Shown here piece after piece: positions 12,801 to 25,617 of a DNA stretch of 64,000 nucleotides (position 1 is the stretch's first letter; the number at the start of each line of letters is the position of its first letter). The notes under the pieces are model-generated. The model was not told the origin of the DNA. It searched no databases and was given only the letters and a program-made list of their open reading frames with translations. A program made the position numbers and the translations under genes. This stretch comes from Dipetalonema caudispina. Lineage: Eukaryota; Nematoda; Chromadorea; Rhabditida; Onchocercidae. The stretch spans positions 1 to 64,000 of the forward strand of contig JABVXV010000336.1 of NCBI GenBank assembly GCA_013365325.1. The letters are read 5' to 3'.

Positions 12801-15800
12801 AGCCAGAAGATGAAGTGCCATCATACCAATTTGTTCTGCATGTACTTCCACTGGACGAGCTTCAGGCATTCCAGACACCACCATGTATGCGTCACCGATC
12901 GTTTCCACCTAATAGTTAAAATTCTGTTCATTTCTTCTCTTCAACTTTTTGTACCACCGACAATATGCAGTGGGCCAACCACGTATTCCACCATCTGCCG
13001 AAAGTCTTGTCATTATGTGGTCACAGTATAAGACTTTCCAAAAGGGAACTACTGTGGATACATTTTAATTTAAATTAATCACTTCGCTCTGCTAATGAGA
13101 TATCAGTATTTCGAATCGTTTGAATTTCATGAATAAAACTCCCTGAGTAGAAAATATGTAGAAAATATCATGTAAATAGAATAACCTTGTAAACATCATA
13201 CTGCTTGATGATATGATCGAACAGGGTATACAATTTGTTGAGGAATTCGACTACTTGCAAAGGAGTTGATACGCCGGAGATTTTTGTGAAATCAACGATA
13301 TCCGAGAAATATATGGTAACAGAAGAAAATGATTCCGGCACGACATCTCGACCGGCAAGCAACTGCTGAGCTACCGAACTGAAGACATTGCAAAGTGATC
13401 AGAACATGAAATGACAAAAGTTATGGTAATTAAGCAATATCTTCAAACAGAAGGGTTGCATTATCAAAATTTGAAATGAAACAAGAAAAAACAAAGAGCA
13501 ATGTGAACAAATACATGAAATTTAGCATACTATATCCAGTCTTTAACTAAATTCAACATGTTTTCTTCCTCTAAAAACTTCCAGAAAGTTAAAAAGCATC
13601 TCGAAAAGCATACACAGGAAGCATACGTTGAAGCAAATTTTCTGTTCGTCGTTTTTCTTCTCTTAATTCAGTGGTACGTTCATTCACTAAATCTTCCAAT
13701 TGATTTTGATATTTTTCCATCATTACCATCATATGGTCCTTAAAATATGCGATGTAGTTATCCAAATTCATTTTAAGAACTAAAAGTTGCAGTAAAGAAC
13801 TTAATGAACTCATTAAAACGAAATCATAAAACTCCTAAACTGATGCTCTTCTCTTTCTGGTGGTTCGAAAAGTTATGAGTTTTATAAGCATACCATAATG
13901 TTTCTTTTATAAATTGGTTCGAACATAGGTTTCAGTTTGTGTCGAATGGTTCGGAAGTCGGGACGATTTCCAGGAATGGAAGACCAGCTCATCGTCATAA
14001 CACTAACAACGTAACTAGCAGCCGGAAGACCGTCACAGGATGGACGATAATCAACATTATTTAATACATTCAGCACTACTTCTGCAATTTCAATATTTCA
14101 CACACCAAATGAAGTTCATAATACGAAATTTCAAGCAATAAATGATGATCAAATCAAGAAGCCTCTTGTTCCTATGCAAATTCCGTAACCCATATAGATA
14201 TTCATATGCCTACTGATAACTGAAGCGGCATAAATTCAGATAAATCTTTATCTAGAAATAAGTTCTGGTATTTCTATATACTCTGATGCCTACTGATAAC
14301 TATATCGAAGTAATAACTCCTGCAAGGAATCAAAGCTTTACATAGTACTAGACTATGGCATGCATCCATGAATACAAAAATGAAGTTGTAACTACCACAC
14401 ACTACTAAGAAGGTGAATGATATGATAAACAAAAATAACCTCTGGCAGTTAAATCACTATTTTGAAGCATCATGAACGGTCCCTGTCGTGTTATAATTTC
14501 ATGCAAGATAATACCAAATGAATAAGTATCACCCTTCTGAGTACCTTTGATAGCATGCACACATCCACTTTTTCGCAATAATTCCGGTGCTGTCCACAAA
14601 AAATTTTCCCACTAAATATCAAAAACAGAAATTATAAACTCATAGTTATGTATGAGATTAGGTGCTTGCAAGATGTGAACTGTGAAAAACCAAAAGAGAA
14701 ACGAAATTGAATCAATGTAATACAAACTATTAAAGAATATTCTAAAACTTAACCATAAAATCATCACTTTCCCATTCTTGGCCGTCTCGAATTTCGTGTA
14801 ATCCGAAATCAGCTATCTGTAAAGCCCATCGACTCGTAATTAAGCAGTTGGTAGACTTCAGATTTCCGTGGACTCCCAAGTCTGATTCGTGCAGATATAT
14901 CATACCCTTCAAACCAATACGTAATATTTCTTCATTTCTTTTAACAATGCAATAAAACGAAATACAATGGAGTAATGAATAAGTACAAGTTAGAGAATAC
15001 CTTTACAAGATCTTCCACGAATGATGCGATGAATAAATGGTCCAACTTAAGGTCATGGTTACGAAGGATATCCATCAACGAACTTCTAGCGCAGAATTCT
15101 CTCACTACACATATCGATGAGGAACCAATTACAATTCCTGTATATCTAATGATATATTATTCCAAAGAAGAAACAACTTTATGATCACAATTTATGGCTC
15201 TGTTCATAAATCACTAAAATTCTTCAGTCCTTCAGATATATCATCAGTCTACGTTGAATAGACTCTTTTTCTTTTCAATGAGGAAACTTTGTGAGATACG
15301 AAAGATACTTTCAGAAAATGAGATCAAAAGAAAAAGACGTACTAAACATATTTAGCACAGATATTATCATATCCGGAAAACAAAACCATTCTACTATTAA
15401 CAGTACCGTGGCGAATTAACTTTAAGCGAGATGCAGATGCCATTGACGACAGTTACTCTACTAGTAGCTCTCGAACCAATGAATTTTATGAAACATATTG
15501 CACACCTCTGAATGAGTTGACGTTGTCGTGTTGCAATTGACGCATAATTCTCATTTCCAATTTGGCTGCTCGAGTCAATTCTTTTACCTTACGCGGATAT
15601 GTAATTTCATTTATCGATACTACGGCTCCTTTATAAAGTGCAACACCACATAAACCAGGCCACCGTTTTTCCTGATTGCATTCTTCATCGTTTTGCAGCA
15701 AGATCTAAAAGTCCTCAGGTTTATTCTTTAATGCTTATGGGCTCAGTAGCTATCATATACTCAATTAACACGTTGGGGAGTTCGATGAGAAGCATAAATA

Positions 15801-18800
15801 ACAGAATAATTTGAATACGGCAACAGATTCAATATCTTTTGAGATCCAGTAATGGTAATTGTAGTCTCCATAAAGTAAATGCCATGAAAGTTTATTAAGA
15901 AAAGGTTACCTGGTTATTTTCCACAACATATAATGAAGCAGCCGACTCACAGCACTGCACAATCTTTTCGATTTCACGCTGATCAATTTTCCAAACATTT
16001 GATAGTTCTTTCTCAAACTTGTAACTGCTGGAATTATTTCATCTGTCCCGAGAATCAAATTTCAAACTGGTGAGATTATCATAGACTACTTTTCTTTCCT
16101 TCCTTCCTTAAACTATGTAACATACCGATAAATCATCGCACTTCCAACAACGGAGAAAAAACAGAACATAGTGACCACTGTCAGAAAAACTGTTAACCAC
16201 CAGTCTGAAATATCTTTCTAGGATAACAGGGTACGTTTCAGTAACACTAATCGAATATTGCTGTAAGGATCTCACATTTTGGTTCTAACTTTCTGATAGA
16301 GGATTCTTCCAGTGTCCTGCAAAATTAATTAAATTCCAGATAAAAATCTGGGAAAAAACGCTCAATTACTAATATCTTTCTTGTTCAAACATGAAATTGG
16401 GAAAGATGCCTTTTTTACACATTCTCCCATGAAATCCACAGATAGGTTCGTCACGAGGTGCAAATCCAGTAGGCCATTGGATATCACGTTTGAAGCGTAA
16501 CAAAGGAAGATCGCCGGAAAAGTCGTGAACAAAATCAGCAGAAATGGCTAGACCATAATTGAGCGGATAGTAATCCGGATTCTCCACATCCAGTACTGGC
16601 TTCACTTCTTGCAGCGATAGCAAAGTATAATTGCCTTGTGCATCCCCGTTGCCATTAATATGCATATCGAATCCTTGTATACCTGCAACCAACATCACTT
16701 TTTTTTTCAGCTTCTGCACTCTCAAATGTGATCCATTAAGCTAGAAAAACAAATACCAGAAATATAATAGCACTAGCATTAAACCATTACACAGAATCGA
16801 TTAAGAAAAATTTGCTACTCTATTTTGATATACTTACTTCGATACACACGCCCCAAAATATGACTGATGATCCGTTTCCCATCCGAGACTGGATCATAAC
16901 CAACTGAAAGCTGCTCAATGGCAGTTTCGTTCAATACTATTGTTAATGCTGATGCATATAACTTCACCGCATCGTATAAATAACATGCAAAACGATTCGC
17001 CTACAAAAAAAACCTATGGAAAGATCAACTTTTTAGTTGAACAGAAAATCAAGTAGTAAGCATTCTAAACATTACTGTGAACTAATTGTCAATATAGAAA
17101 GTTAAAAGTTGAAACAGTTCCATTCTTTGACAGATGAACTGTAAAAGAGTGGAACTAACAAGTGTTCTCAACTTTATGCAAATAACTCGGGAATAGATAC
17201 TTTAATAGAAGTTGTAGTACTGCTCTGCTTCACACCAAATAATGATAAATAATGATTGGCTTTACGCCAAAATGCTACAAATTCTGGGGCATTCAATTGC
17301 ACCGGCGTTGGAATAATTGCTAGGGCAAATTTCGAAAAATTTACAACTTTTCGATCTTGTGAATTGAAATCATCCCAAGATTGTTTTACCGAAAGCAGAG
17401 TATCTGAAAAAATATCAACATAACAGGATATAAATCCCGCAATTATTCGAGCTCTGAAGATTTCAAGCTTTAGATTAATTTAGCTAAACGCAACAATTTA
17501 CAATACCAAAAATTTCCAGAAAATACCTCTAAAGAAGTGATTATTCATGGCATGGTAGGTGTTCAACCAATTGTAGTCAGGATCTAGATAAATCAACACA
17601 TAATCACCAGATTCCATTAAACCCTGCGCTCCCATTTCCAGAAGTATCCGACGAAACAAACGAACATTTCCAAATGTCAGATAAACTGCAAAACTCTTAG
17701 CTTAACATTGTTGGACCAAAGCAAAAATAAATTATTCAATTTGGGAAGCATTTTGACAAATTTTCGGTAAAGTGACTCGATATTAGTAGTGGATAGCTTC
17801 CTTATCTAATGACATTTCAATTAATTTCGAAATAATCAGGAATAAAGGTGGGACCTACTTCGAGTTGAGGAGAATGTATCAGATATAATCTGTTTAATGT
17901 TGCTTCGTTCGATTTCCGAAAACGGATGGGGTATGGTACTCACATTCATAATCATATAATGGGTATCACTTACTTCCAGACCGACATTCTGCTTTTCAAT
18001 AGTACTCTATAATAAATACTCAGTCTTTATTCACCATATTTTGTTCGCTTAAACTAGTAAATCCATTCATCGTTACAGGCAGATGATAACAGTAACTAAC
18101 AAAAATAAAAGTTTTATTTCTATGCTGAAAATACCTATAAAAGTTCCCTCCTACCTTAAAAATGATGAACCAACGAGGACGCGGAAGAAATACCAATCTT
18201 TGAAGAAACATAACTTGCATTTGCTAAAATATCAGAAGCTACTTAAATTTAAACTCGGCAGCTAACACAGATGGGGTTCAAGTACCTTTATCGCACGGAA
18301 TAATTCTTCGTTCGCTACATTCCTCTCATAAATTATTGAGAATTTACGCCATTTGAAATGTTTTAACAGTGCAATTAAGGCAGCCGTTATTTCTGTTTCC
18401 GTTGGTACTGTTCTCGCAAATGTCGGATATCTAAAATGTATAGATGGAAAATGATGATCTTCAAACTCCTTATGGTTTTTCCCAAACTCATTCTAATATC
18501 ATCAGAGATAATAAATTCATTCCAAAATTAATTTTCAAAGTGCAAACTTGGACTTGTCGGACATCATCTCATCCTTGCATTTATAAGATAGAATGGGTAA
18601 ATTCTGAGCAGCTGCCATCGTTGCTTCCGTCCGACAATTCATTTCTGGACCGATGAAAACCTTTGCACCTTGTGCCCAGTGTTGCATGAAAAATCGAGTA
18701 CCTAAAATATCCATGAATACTGTACAACGAAAATGTGCTAAAAAATAAACAAAAGAAAAAGGAAAACCGTCGTGCTCATCAATCCTAGTGTTTCATTTCT

Positions 18801-20383
18801 CGACGAAATAAAATAAAACTTTGCTGTTCGTCGCCACAAGTATTGTTGTAAGTATAGGTTAGTTTATGATTTGGAAGCAATTCAGGATCGGCATTTACAT
18901 CATCCACAGCTACTTGCAAAGCTCCAGATATCATAGAGCCTGAAATCAAAGAAGTATGACCGCACCACACTTGATAGAAAATATGGTCCAATGCGCGATA
19001 TTTACGACCCATTCTCCTGCTATTTCTACGACACATACCTTCAAAATCTGTTCGGAAACACTTCGACAGATAGTCATAATTTTTATCCCTTTCAGCTGTT
19101 GTTTCAATATTACTAGCCTAAAAAAAAGTAATTATACTCTTTCGTTATTACTTCGAGATTCTACCACCAGTGACCTTTGACACATTGCTCATGATCTGCA
19201 TAACTAATAGTTTCAATTTGCTTGCCGGTCGGGCTTACCTATGAAAGTTCTAACCATTATTTACTCAAGAAAAAAAAAATTTACATAGTGAGGAGTTGTT
19301 TATAATCGTCGATTATGACAAATGTTCACTGAATTTAATTTCAGTACTCCTCCGGTTCTAACTAATCCAGTAGTAATTTATTCTAGTGTTGATGTAATCA
19401 TAATTAGGCCAGAGCCTTTACAGATCATTCGTAAATCGTTTCGACGCTTTTCCCGATCATACTATAAAATTGGAGGAACGAACCTCAGACAGTAATTTCA
19501 GCGAATCGAACAAATTCTTTGGGAACTGACTTATCGCAGCCAAATAAGATATCAGTATCGAACGATCATTGTCCAGCTTCCCATCCACTGCCTTCCTATA
19601 CATCGATTTACCGCTTTCATCCACTGTCCCCTCATGGAGGTTCTGCAATAAGTTTATCTTACAGACAAGACATTTAAAGAGTGAAGTAGTCGTTGAACTA
19701 AATAAGAACTGCATCCATGAAAAAGTAATAAACAGCCATCTCATTAGTAAAATAGCAACATAAGACAAAGAAATTGATACTTCTTTTTATAAGAGAACAG
19801 ATATGGTATAGAATTATCAGTTGCACAAACATCTTATTTTCAATGGAAAGTGAGGATAAATTTAATTTTGAATTCAATAATTCCGCCATATCGATGCAAA
19901 AAGTATCGTTTGTTACACTTATTTTCGAAAAAGTACCATTCTCTATTCCTCCTTTACTATATGGCACTCTTTATTTGGAATTTTTCTTCAAATAATATAG
20001 TTTTCCAACTCTCTTAATGCCACTTTCACACTCCAACTTTTCTGATATTTTTGCTATTTGGAAAAGTATTTTCCGATATACCATTTTTTTTTTTTTTTTT
20101 TGAAGAATAGTTCTTGATATCTTTCTTTTCTGATCTTTATCGTATTGATTTTAATAATGTAATTTAAAATAGCAAAAGATGGCTATTACTCTATTCTATT
20201 ACAACAAGAAAAAAACGTCGAACAGGTAACCTACAAAATTAGTAACTAAGTGATTACAATTAAATGACTGCGAACCTGTGCAGGTTGTTGCTGCTTGCCA
20301 AGTATGAAATCGTTGTAAACAAGTCGTCCATTTGCTGCGGTAGCAATGTAATATACCAACCATAATGTTAGTAAATGGATCAT
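9803..20383 (-). CDS. receptor-type guanylyl cyclase (GCY family), 29 exons
   Basis: Makes cGMP from GTP at the plasma membrane. The phase-consistent model gives 1,413 aa. Exons: 20276-20383, 19484-19642, 19182-19238, 19039-19117, 18820-18939, 18548-18701, 18286-18430, 17859-18006, 17527-17685, 17234-17403, 16838-17000, 16421-16682, 16276-16316, 16126-16204, 15910-16024, 15506-15704, 15001-15137, 14754-14906, 14440-14611, 13894-14081, 13614-13738, 13186-13378, 12632-12908, 12271-12362, 12009-12159, 11526-11706, 10600-10752, 10244-10345, 9803-9962. Signal peptide ~1-17; ligand-binding ectodomain; one membrane span ~590-614 ([16 protein letters not shown]); kinase-homology domain ~655-930 with HGNLKS in place of HRD (so a pseudokinase) and a kept DFG; dimerisation helix ~937-977; cyclase domain ~978-1175 with metal ligands D1004 and D1048, guanine-contact E1044/C1117, and transition-state N1124/R1128. 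A ~238-residue Ser/Arg-rich tail follows. The third exon uses a weak donor (GTCAAA) and is least certain. The C. elegans orthologue is not assigned. Confidence 0.93.
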
Positions 20384-23185
20384 AATTATCGAATTAAAAA
20401 TTACATCTGTAAATTAATCAAGCAGCATTATTAAATTACCTTTAAACAGCAAATACATTAATCTATGTCTAACTGCAATATATATATATACAAATGCATG
20501 TTTTATATAATAAATGTAGTTTTACGTTACATTTTCATGTTAATTTTACCAAATTATATTTTTCTCTATCTATTCATATTTATGTGTACTACTTTACACA
20601 CATCAACGATTACTTCAACTTACTTTAGGTAAATAAATATTATATTTTCGTAGTAATACTTCATTACCGTATATAATTACTTACACTTATTTATTGCTTG
20701 TTTCCTTATCTTTGACAATATTTATTTACTTATACTACGATGCTACACAGAAAAATTAATTTAATTGCGGTTACGAATAACTTCTTTGAAGACCGGAAAA
20801 TTACAAATAACTTCTTTGAAGTTTAATTTTACCATCAAATATCAAGAATAACTGATGATTTATGATAAGCACAACGACCAATTATAATTGGTTGGTTATT
20901 TTTATTATTATCAAATAATGCAATTAAAATTTTAGAAAAAAATTTCTTCAAGTAAAATTTATTATAGTTAAATTTGCAAAAGCAAGAAGAAAAAATATAT
21001 GGCAAAATGCTCGAATATATTACAATAACAATCAAAGTTCTCATTCTCAAATAAGCAACTCTAATCCTTCCTTCCTATTAGTTATCCTCCTTTATTGACA
21101 AATATAAATAAACAACATGGGAAAGTATCTTGCATAGAAATCTGACGTAGGGCCGTAGTAAATTTATTCCATCATATGTTTTGTGAAGGGTAACTGATAC
21201 GGGTAAATTGATGTCTGTTAACTTTATCATAATTCTTTTTGATAATTTCAGAGAATAGCATTATTAGGGTAAGTAATTTTACTTATACTATTACTTGACT
21301 TTATTTACTATCCCAATTTTCATGTATAATCTATATTACCTGTCGTTTACTTTTTCCATTTATCATACCTCTTGATTTTTTTTTTTTTATTTTGTGCTGC
21401 TTATATCATGATATTCATATGTCATCATGTTTAATGTGAGGTTATTTTACGTACGTGAACGATGTAAAATAAATAATAATTAGTAATCTTATTCTTTTTT
21501 ATGATTACATAACTACAGCAAGCTGTTATCATCATTTGTAATGTTTTTGCTAATATTATGTTTTTGCTCGTGTTATTTTTGTTAATCCTATTATTGCTGC
21601 TATTGTTGTTATCATTGTTCTTACTGTTATCGCTGCTGTCACTATTATTGTTGCGGGTATTATTTATGCGTAAGGTAAAAAGTTTGGTAGCTTGTAAGAT
21701 ATCTGTTCCATCTCCGTTGATCGATTTTGTTACTAGTAAAAAATTATTGATTATCATTTCTTCCTTTTATTTTCCGGATGTCACCACCCTCATGAAATTG
21801 ACAGCATTAGTGTGGTTTCCAGTTGTGCGAAATTCAAAAGGAGTAGCTGTTTGGCAAGAATCGGATCGTCTTAGATTTCCGAGAGGCAAAAGTGAACGAC
21901 GTTTCGCTTTGCATAAGGTTTATTTATCAATAATTACAACTGTGAAAATATAAGCATGTCTGGCACAATCAGATTTATTTCATTCCTGTACAATATTATA
22001 TCCAGGTACTGTGTAGATCTGGGTACTGTATTGTGCTGTCCAGGTCAATGATATATTATAAATTTACTCTCTATTTTTTTTTGTTATGACATGAATTTAC
22101 TTTCCCATAATGTGACCTAATTGCAGTTTGTTGTGATTCGTCTCTTCTCGATTATACAATAGAATAAAGAAAATAGTAATTAGAGGATTGTATTAGTAAG
22201 CTTCAAAATGGTTTTAATAGATGGAATGGTTTCGAGAATTAGCATTATGAGTTTCAATTTCCAGTATTCGTAGATGTACTTTCTACTCGGTCAAATTGTC
22301 GGCAAGATTTTCCTTCTTAAAAGCAGAAGTATTGAAGCAAGTCGTTGAAAGCATTCGTTAAACATAACAAATAAACATGTAATTGTAGTATAAATTAGTG
22401 GATGCGTTTTCTTGAAAGAGATTAACAGCAAAAATTTAACTTTTATAGTATTAACTAATTTTCCGATCTGTTAAAATGCATTACACTACTTCAAATGGTT
22501 AATATTTGAAATATGTCCTTATCATCTCTGTTACTTCATAATTTTTTTTGATTTATAATTACCAGTCATTAATTCCAAAACTACAATTTGCAGTCTCCAG
22601 CTGTCTACTCTTTGATTTTTACATTATACATACTTTACGCTCGAGTCCGAATTGGTACTGATAAGAACTACAAACCAAGTAAGTCTGTTATTGTGAAATT
22701 TGAACGAAAATATAGCTTGATGGATTGAATAGTTCTACACAGTCCTATAAAATACTTTGAGTATTATATTTTTCTTCTCGCTTTTCAAAGTGAATGAACT
22801 GAGGAAATATAGCCGAGAAAATATAAGGCAGGTGGGGTGGGAGAGAGCAAAGAAGCGAATTTTATCACGACGAAAGAGATGACAAAACAGGTCTGGTTAG
22901 GTGTAGCTGAACTGAGTGAATCCAATTGTAGAAGAAAAAGAAATTTAGCTTAACTCATTCCTGCTGAATACATCCATATTTTCTCATTTGTCACTGAATT
23001 GTATTCTCATTACATTGGTGATATAATGATGTAGATACTGCCATCATCCTTTCCGTGCTTTTTTTAACTTTGCCATTGGAAACACATCATTGGTACTCCA
23101 CCTGACATCACTGTTTGGATAATTCGTTTGTTTAGTTTTGCAAAAATTCGAAGTACAGGTGGAACTAACTTGCTACTTTTGCAGT
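20384..23185. other. intergenic between divergent cyclase and glyoxalase genes
   Basis: This 2.8 kb should hold the promoters of both flanking genes. A near-perfect 21-bp direct repeat with a 30-bp period sits at 20771-20821, about 400 bp upstream of the cyclase start. A Leu-rich low-complexity frame (21558-21660) comes from TTG/TTA repeats. The segment 21790-21920 has exon-like composition but no partner exon was found. Confidence 0.6.
20771..20821. repeat. two-copy 21-bp direct repeat
   Basis: TTAC(G/A)AATAACTTCTTTGAAG occurs at 20771-20791 and 20801-20821 with one mismatch and a 30-bp period, upstream of the cyclase first exon. A regulatory role is only inferred. Confidence 0.6.
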
Positions 23186-24519
23186 ATGGGCTCGATTCAA
23201 TGCGAATCAAGAGGAAGCACCAATGTTGCCGGACCGATCCCAGCTAACGAAGTATATTTTTTAACGTCTTTGCTGATAAATAATTTGAGCTGTAAAAGGT
23301 GTATCTAAAATATATTTGAAGGTTATATCTGTATCGGGAAACAAAAGAAATGCTTAGTATTTGCGTATGACATCTCCAGATTTTTTATTTTTTGATATTT
23401 ATAGAAATAATTTATTATGTATCGAAAATTTTCTCTTTATGATTGCAAAATTTGATTTTCTAACTGACGACTGTGCAAGAAATAATTTCAGATCAAAGCA
23501 CTGGTGAAAGAGGCGCCGCCGGAAACGAAGGATTTTTATTTCCAACAAACGATGCTGCGTATCAAAGATCCTCGGAAAACGTTGCCATTTTACTGTAATG
23601 TTCTGGGAATGAGGTTCGTATAGTTCTTGCTGTCAGATTTCCCAAATATTGTTTTATATCATCGATTTATAAATAATTCTTTGAAAAGAGAGTGTTTCAG
23701 GTTACTGAAGCAGATGGATTTTCCAGAAGGGAAATTCTCCTTGTATTTCTTAGGCTATAAGCCGACATCAGAAATACCTAGTGATCCTATAGAGCAGAAA
23801 CGCTATGCACTGTCTACATTGGCAACAATTGAATTAACTCAGTGAGTTTTAATACATTTATGATTTGATTTATCTTATTCATCATTAAAGTATAGTAAAT
23901 GTGAAATGTGTTCAAATTTAAATTTGTCGTTTATTAGTATGAATTTTACTGTGGAAAAAGTATGAATCTAGCAAATTGGCTTGTTTACAAATTTCTGGTC
24001 AAAATGGTTTTTCCAGTAATTGGGGCACCGAGAACGATCCGAATTTCAGTTATCACAATGGAAATAAAGAACCACGCGGTTTCGGTGGGTTTTGTTGCTT
24101 GATGCTATTTTGACAGATAATGACCGGTATCGGAGAAATAAAAGTGCTGTTTTGTCACACTATCAGTATTACATAGTATCAGAGTTATGGTGAGAACTTC
24201 AATTAAGGACTGTAATCTTTAAGTAAGACAGAATGTCGCTTTGAAGATTCTGCGCTTTCTTTTATCTATTTATGATAAAATTCCGTTTATTATGAAAAAT
24301 TTAGAGGATAGGAATCAGCATAGTAGAAATCATACTTAACCATATTTTTTAGGTCATATCGGTATAGCAGTAAAGGATGTATATGCGGCATGCCAACGTT
24401 TCGAAGCATTAGGCGTTCAGTTCGTGAAGAAGCCCGACGATGGTCGCATGAAGGGGTTAGCATTTATCCAAGATCCGGATGGTTATTGGATCGAAATATT
24501 CAATCCTTACACTATATAA
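23186..24519 (+). CDS. GLO1: glyoxalase I (lactoylglutathione lyase)
   Basis: Isomerises the hemithioacetal of methylglyoxal and glutathione to S-lactoylglutathione in the cytosol, the first step of methylglyoxal detoxification. Five exons, all phase-consistent: 23186-23251, 23492-23613, 23701-23841, 24017-24084, 24353-24519, giving 187 aa, close to the 184 aa of the human enzyme. The four metal ligands of the family are present: Q41 (in QQTMLRIKD), E107 (TIELTHNWGTE), H134 (GFGHIGIAV) and E180 (GYWIEI). The glutathione-site block [19 protein letters not shown] is also intact. The start ATG lies one base after a TTTTGCAG acceptor, which suits trans-splicing or a noncoding leader exon. The N-terminal ~35 residues are variable, as in relatives. 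Confidence 0.96.
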
Positions 24520-25617
24520 CTGTTTTGTGAATGCGTAAAACTCTGTTGCTGTACTATTGCTTTATAAATGCTTTCAAGTTTGAAGCTTTTTAAATATGCA
24601 TGAACTAACCTTTAAAAATCCTGATAAATGACTGATCAATTTGATCCTCACTTAAGTTGATGATTCTTACCTTTTAAAGATACAAAGGTGAAGCCGGATC
24701 AAAAAGATGCAGTTTTGTTGGAACTCTTTCCCATACAAAGAATGTGAGCTTACTCAAAGATTGAAAAAGAATTATTACAGAGAGAGAAGTGGGAAAAGTC
24801 AGCAGCGTTGCATCTTGTAATATCACTTTCATAATAGCATTTGAAGATGAACTTATTGTGATTATAGTAAAGTTCCAATTTAATTTCAACATAGCTAAAA
24901 ACAGTTTAACACGAAAAATGATTGATTTTTTCGTAAAATTCTTTTTCATTATAAAAGTAGTAATCGATTATTAATGTAAATAGTCCAAATTACTTGAATT
25001 CAAATTACATTTTTAGGAGACTATGCTTTTCACCAAATATTTAACGATGAATAATGATTTCTTGCTGAACATTATAATTATTAACTTTACATTAAACATT
25101 CATCCATTCATAATCCATTTTCTTTCCTAAAAAATGGATTTAGCTTTTCGAATTCAGTCCTTTTGAACTGCCTTTACGTGCCCAAATAGTGGTATTATTT
25201 ACGTTTAATTTATTTGTTATACTGCAAAATATAGAAGAAAAAAGGAACGAAAAAACTTTTAAAAAGCATCAAAAAGCAATGTTAATATGGGGATGCTAAA
25301 TTAATACTACCGGCATCACTGTTTATTAGAATAAAAATTATAGTGACAAATAATTAGTCAATCAACATCCAATTCAGAAATTCTTTTTCAAAGAATTATT
25401 CAGATTTCCCGATGATTAATGATATTTCAAGTTTATTATTGTAGGCTTTTATTAGATGCTTAACATAGTATTATTGATTGTCCACAGCATATCACAATTC
25501 AGGGTTCATTTTAGAACATATTATTTACTTAGCAAACAAGACAATCAAATTACGTTCTCGTTTTCATTTTTGAATTCTTTACCACTTGACATTTTGCATT
25601 CGAACAATTACTGTTCT
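24520..25617. other. intergenic between convergent GLO1 and LIM genes
   Basis: 3' flanks of two convergent genes. Short opposing open frames (24674-24949 minus, 24789-24974 plus) overlap each other and show no domain or splice support. Confidence 0.6.

Noticed and set aside
21558..21790. Leu-rich start of a 131-codon frame
   Set aside because: The Leu run reflects TTG/TTA repeats. Only the 3' part looks coding, and it is reported as a weak finding.
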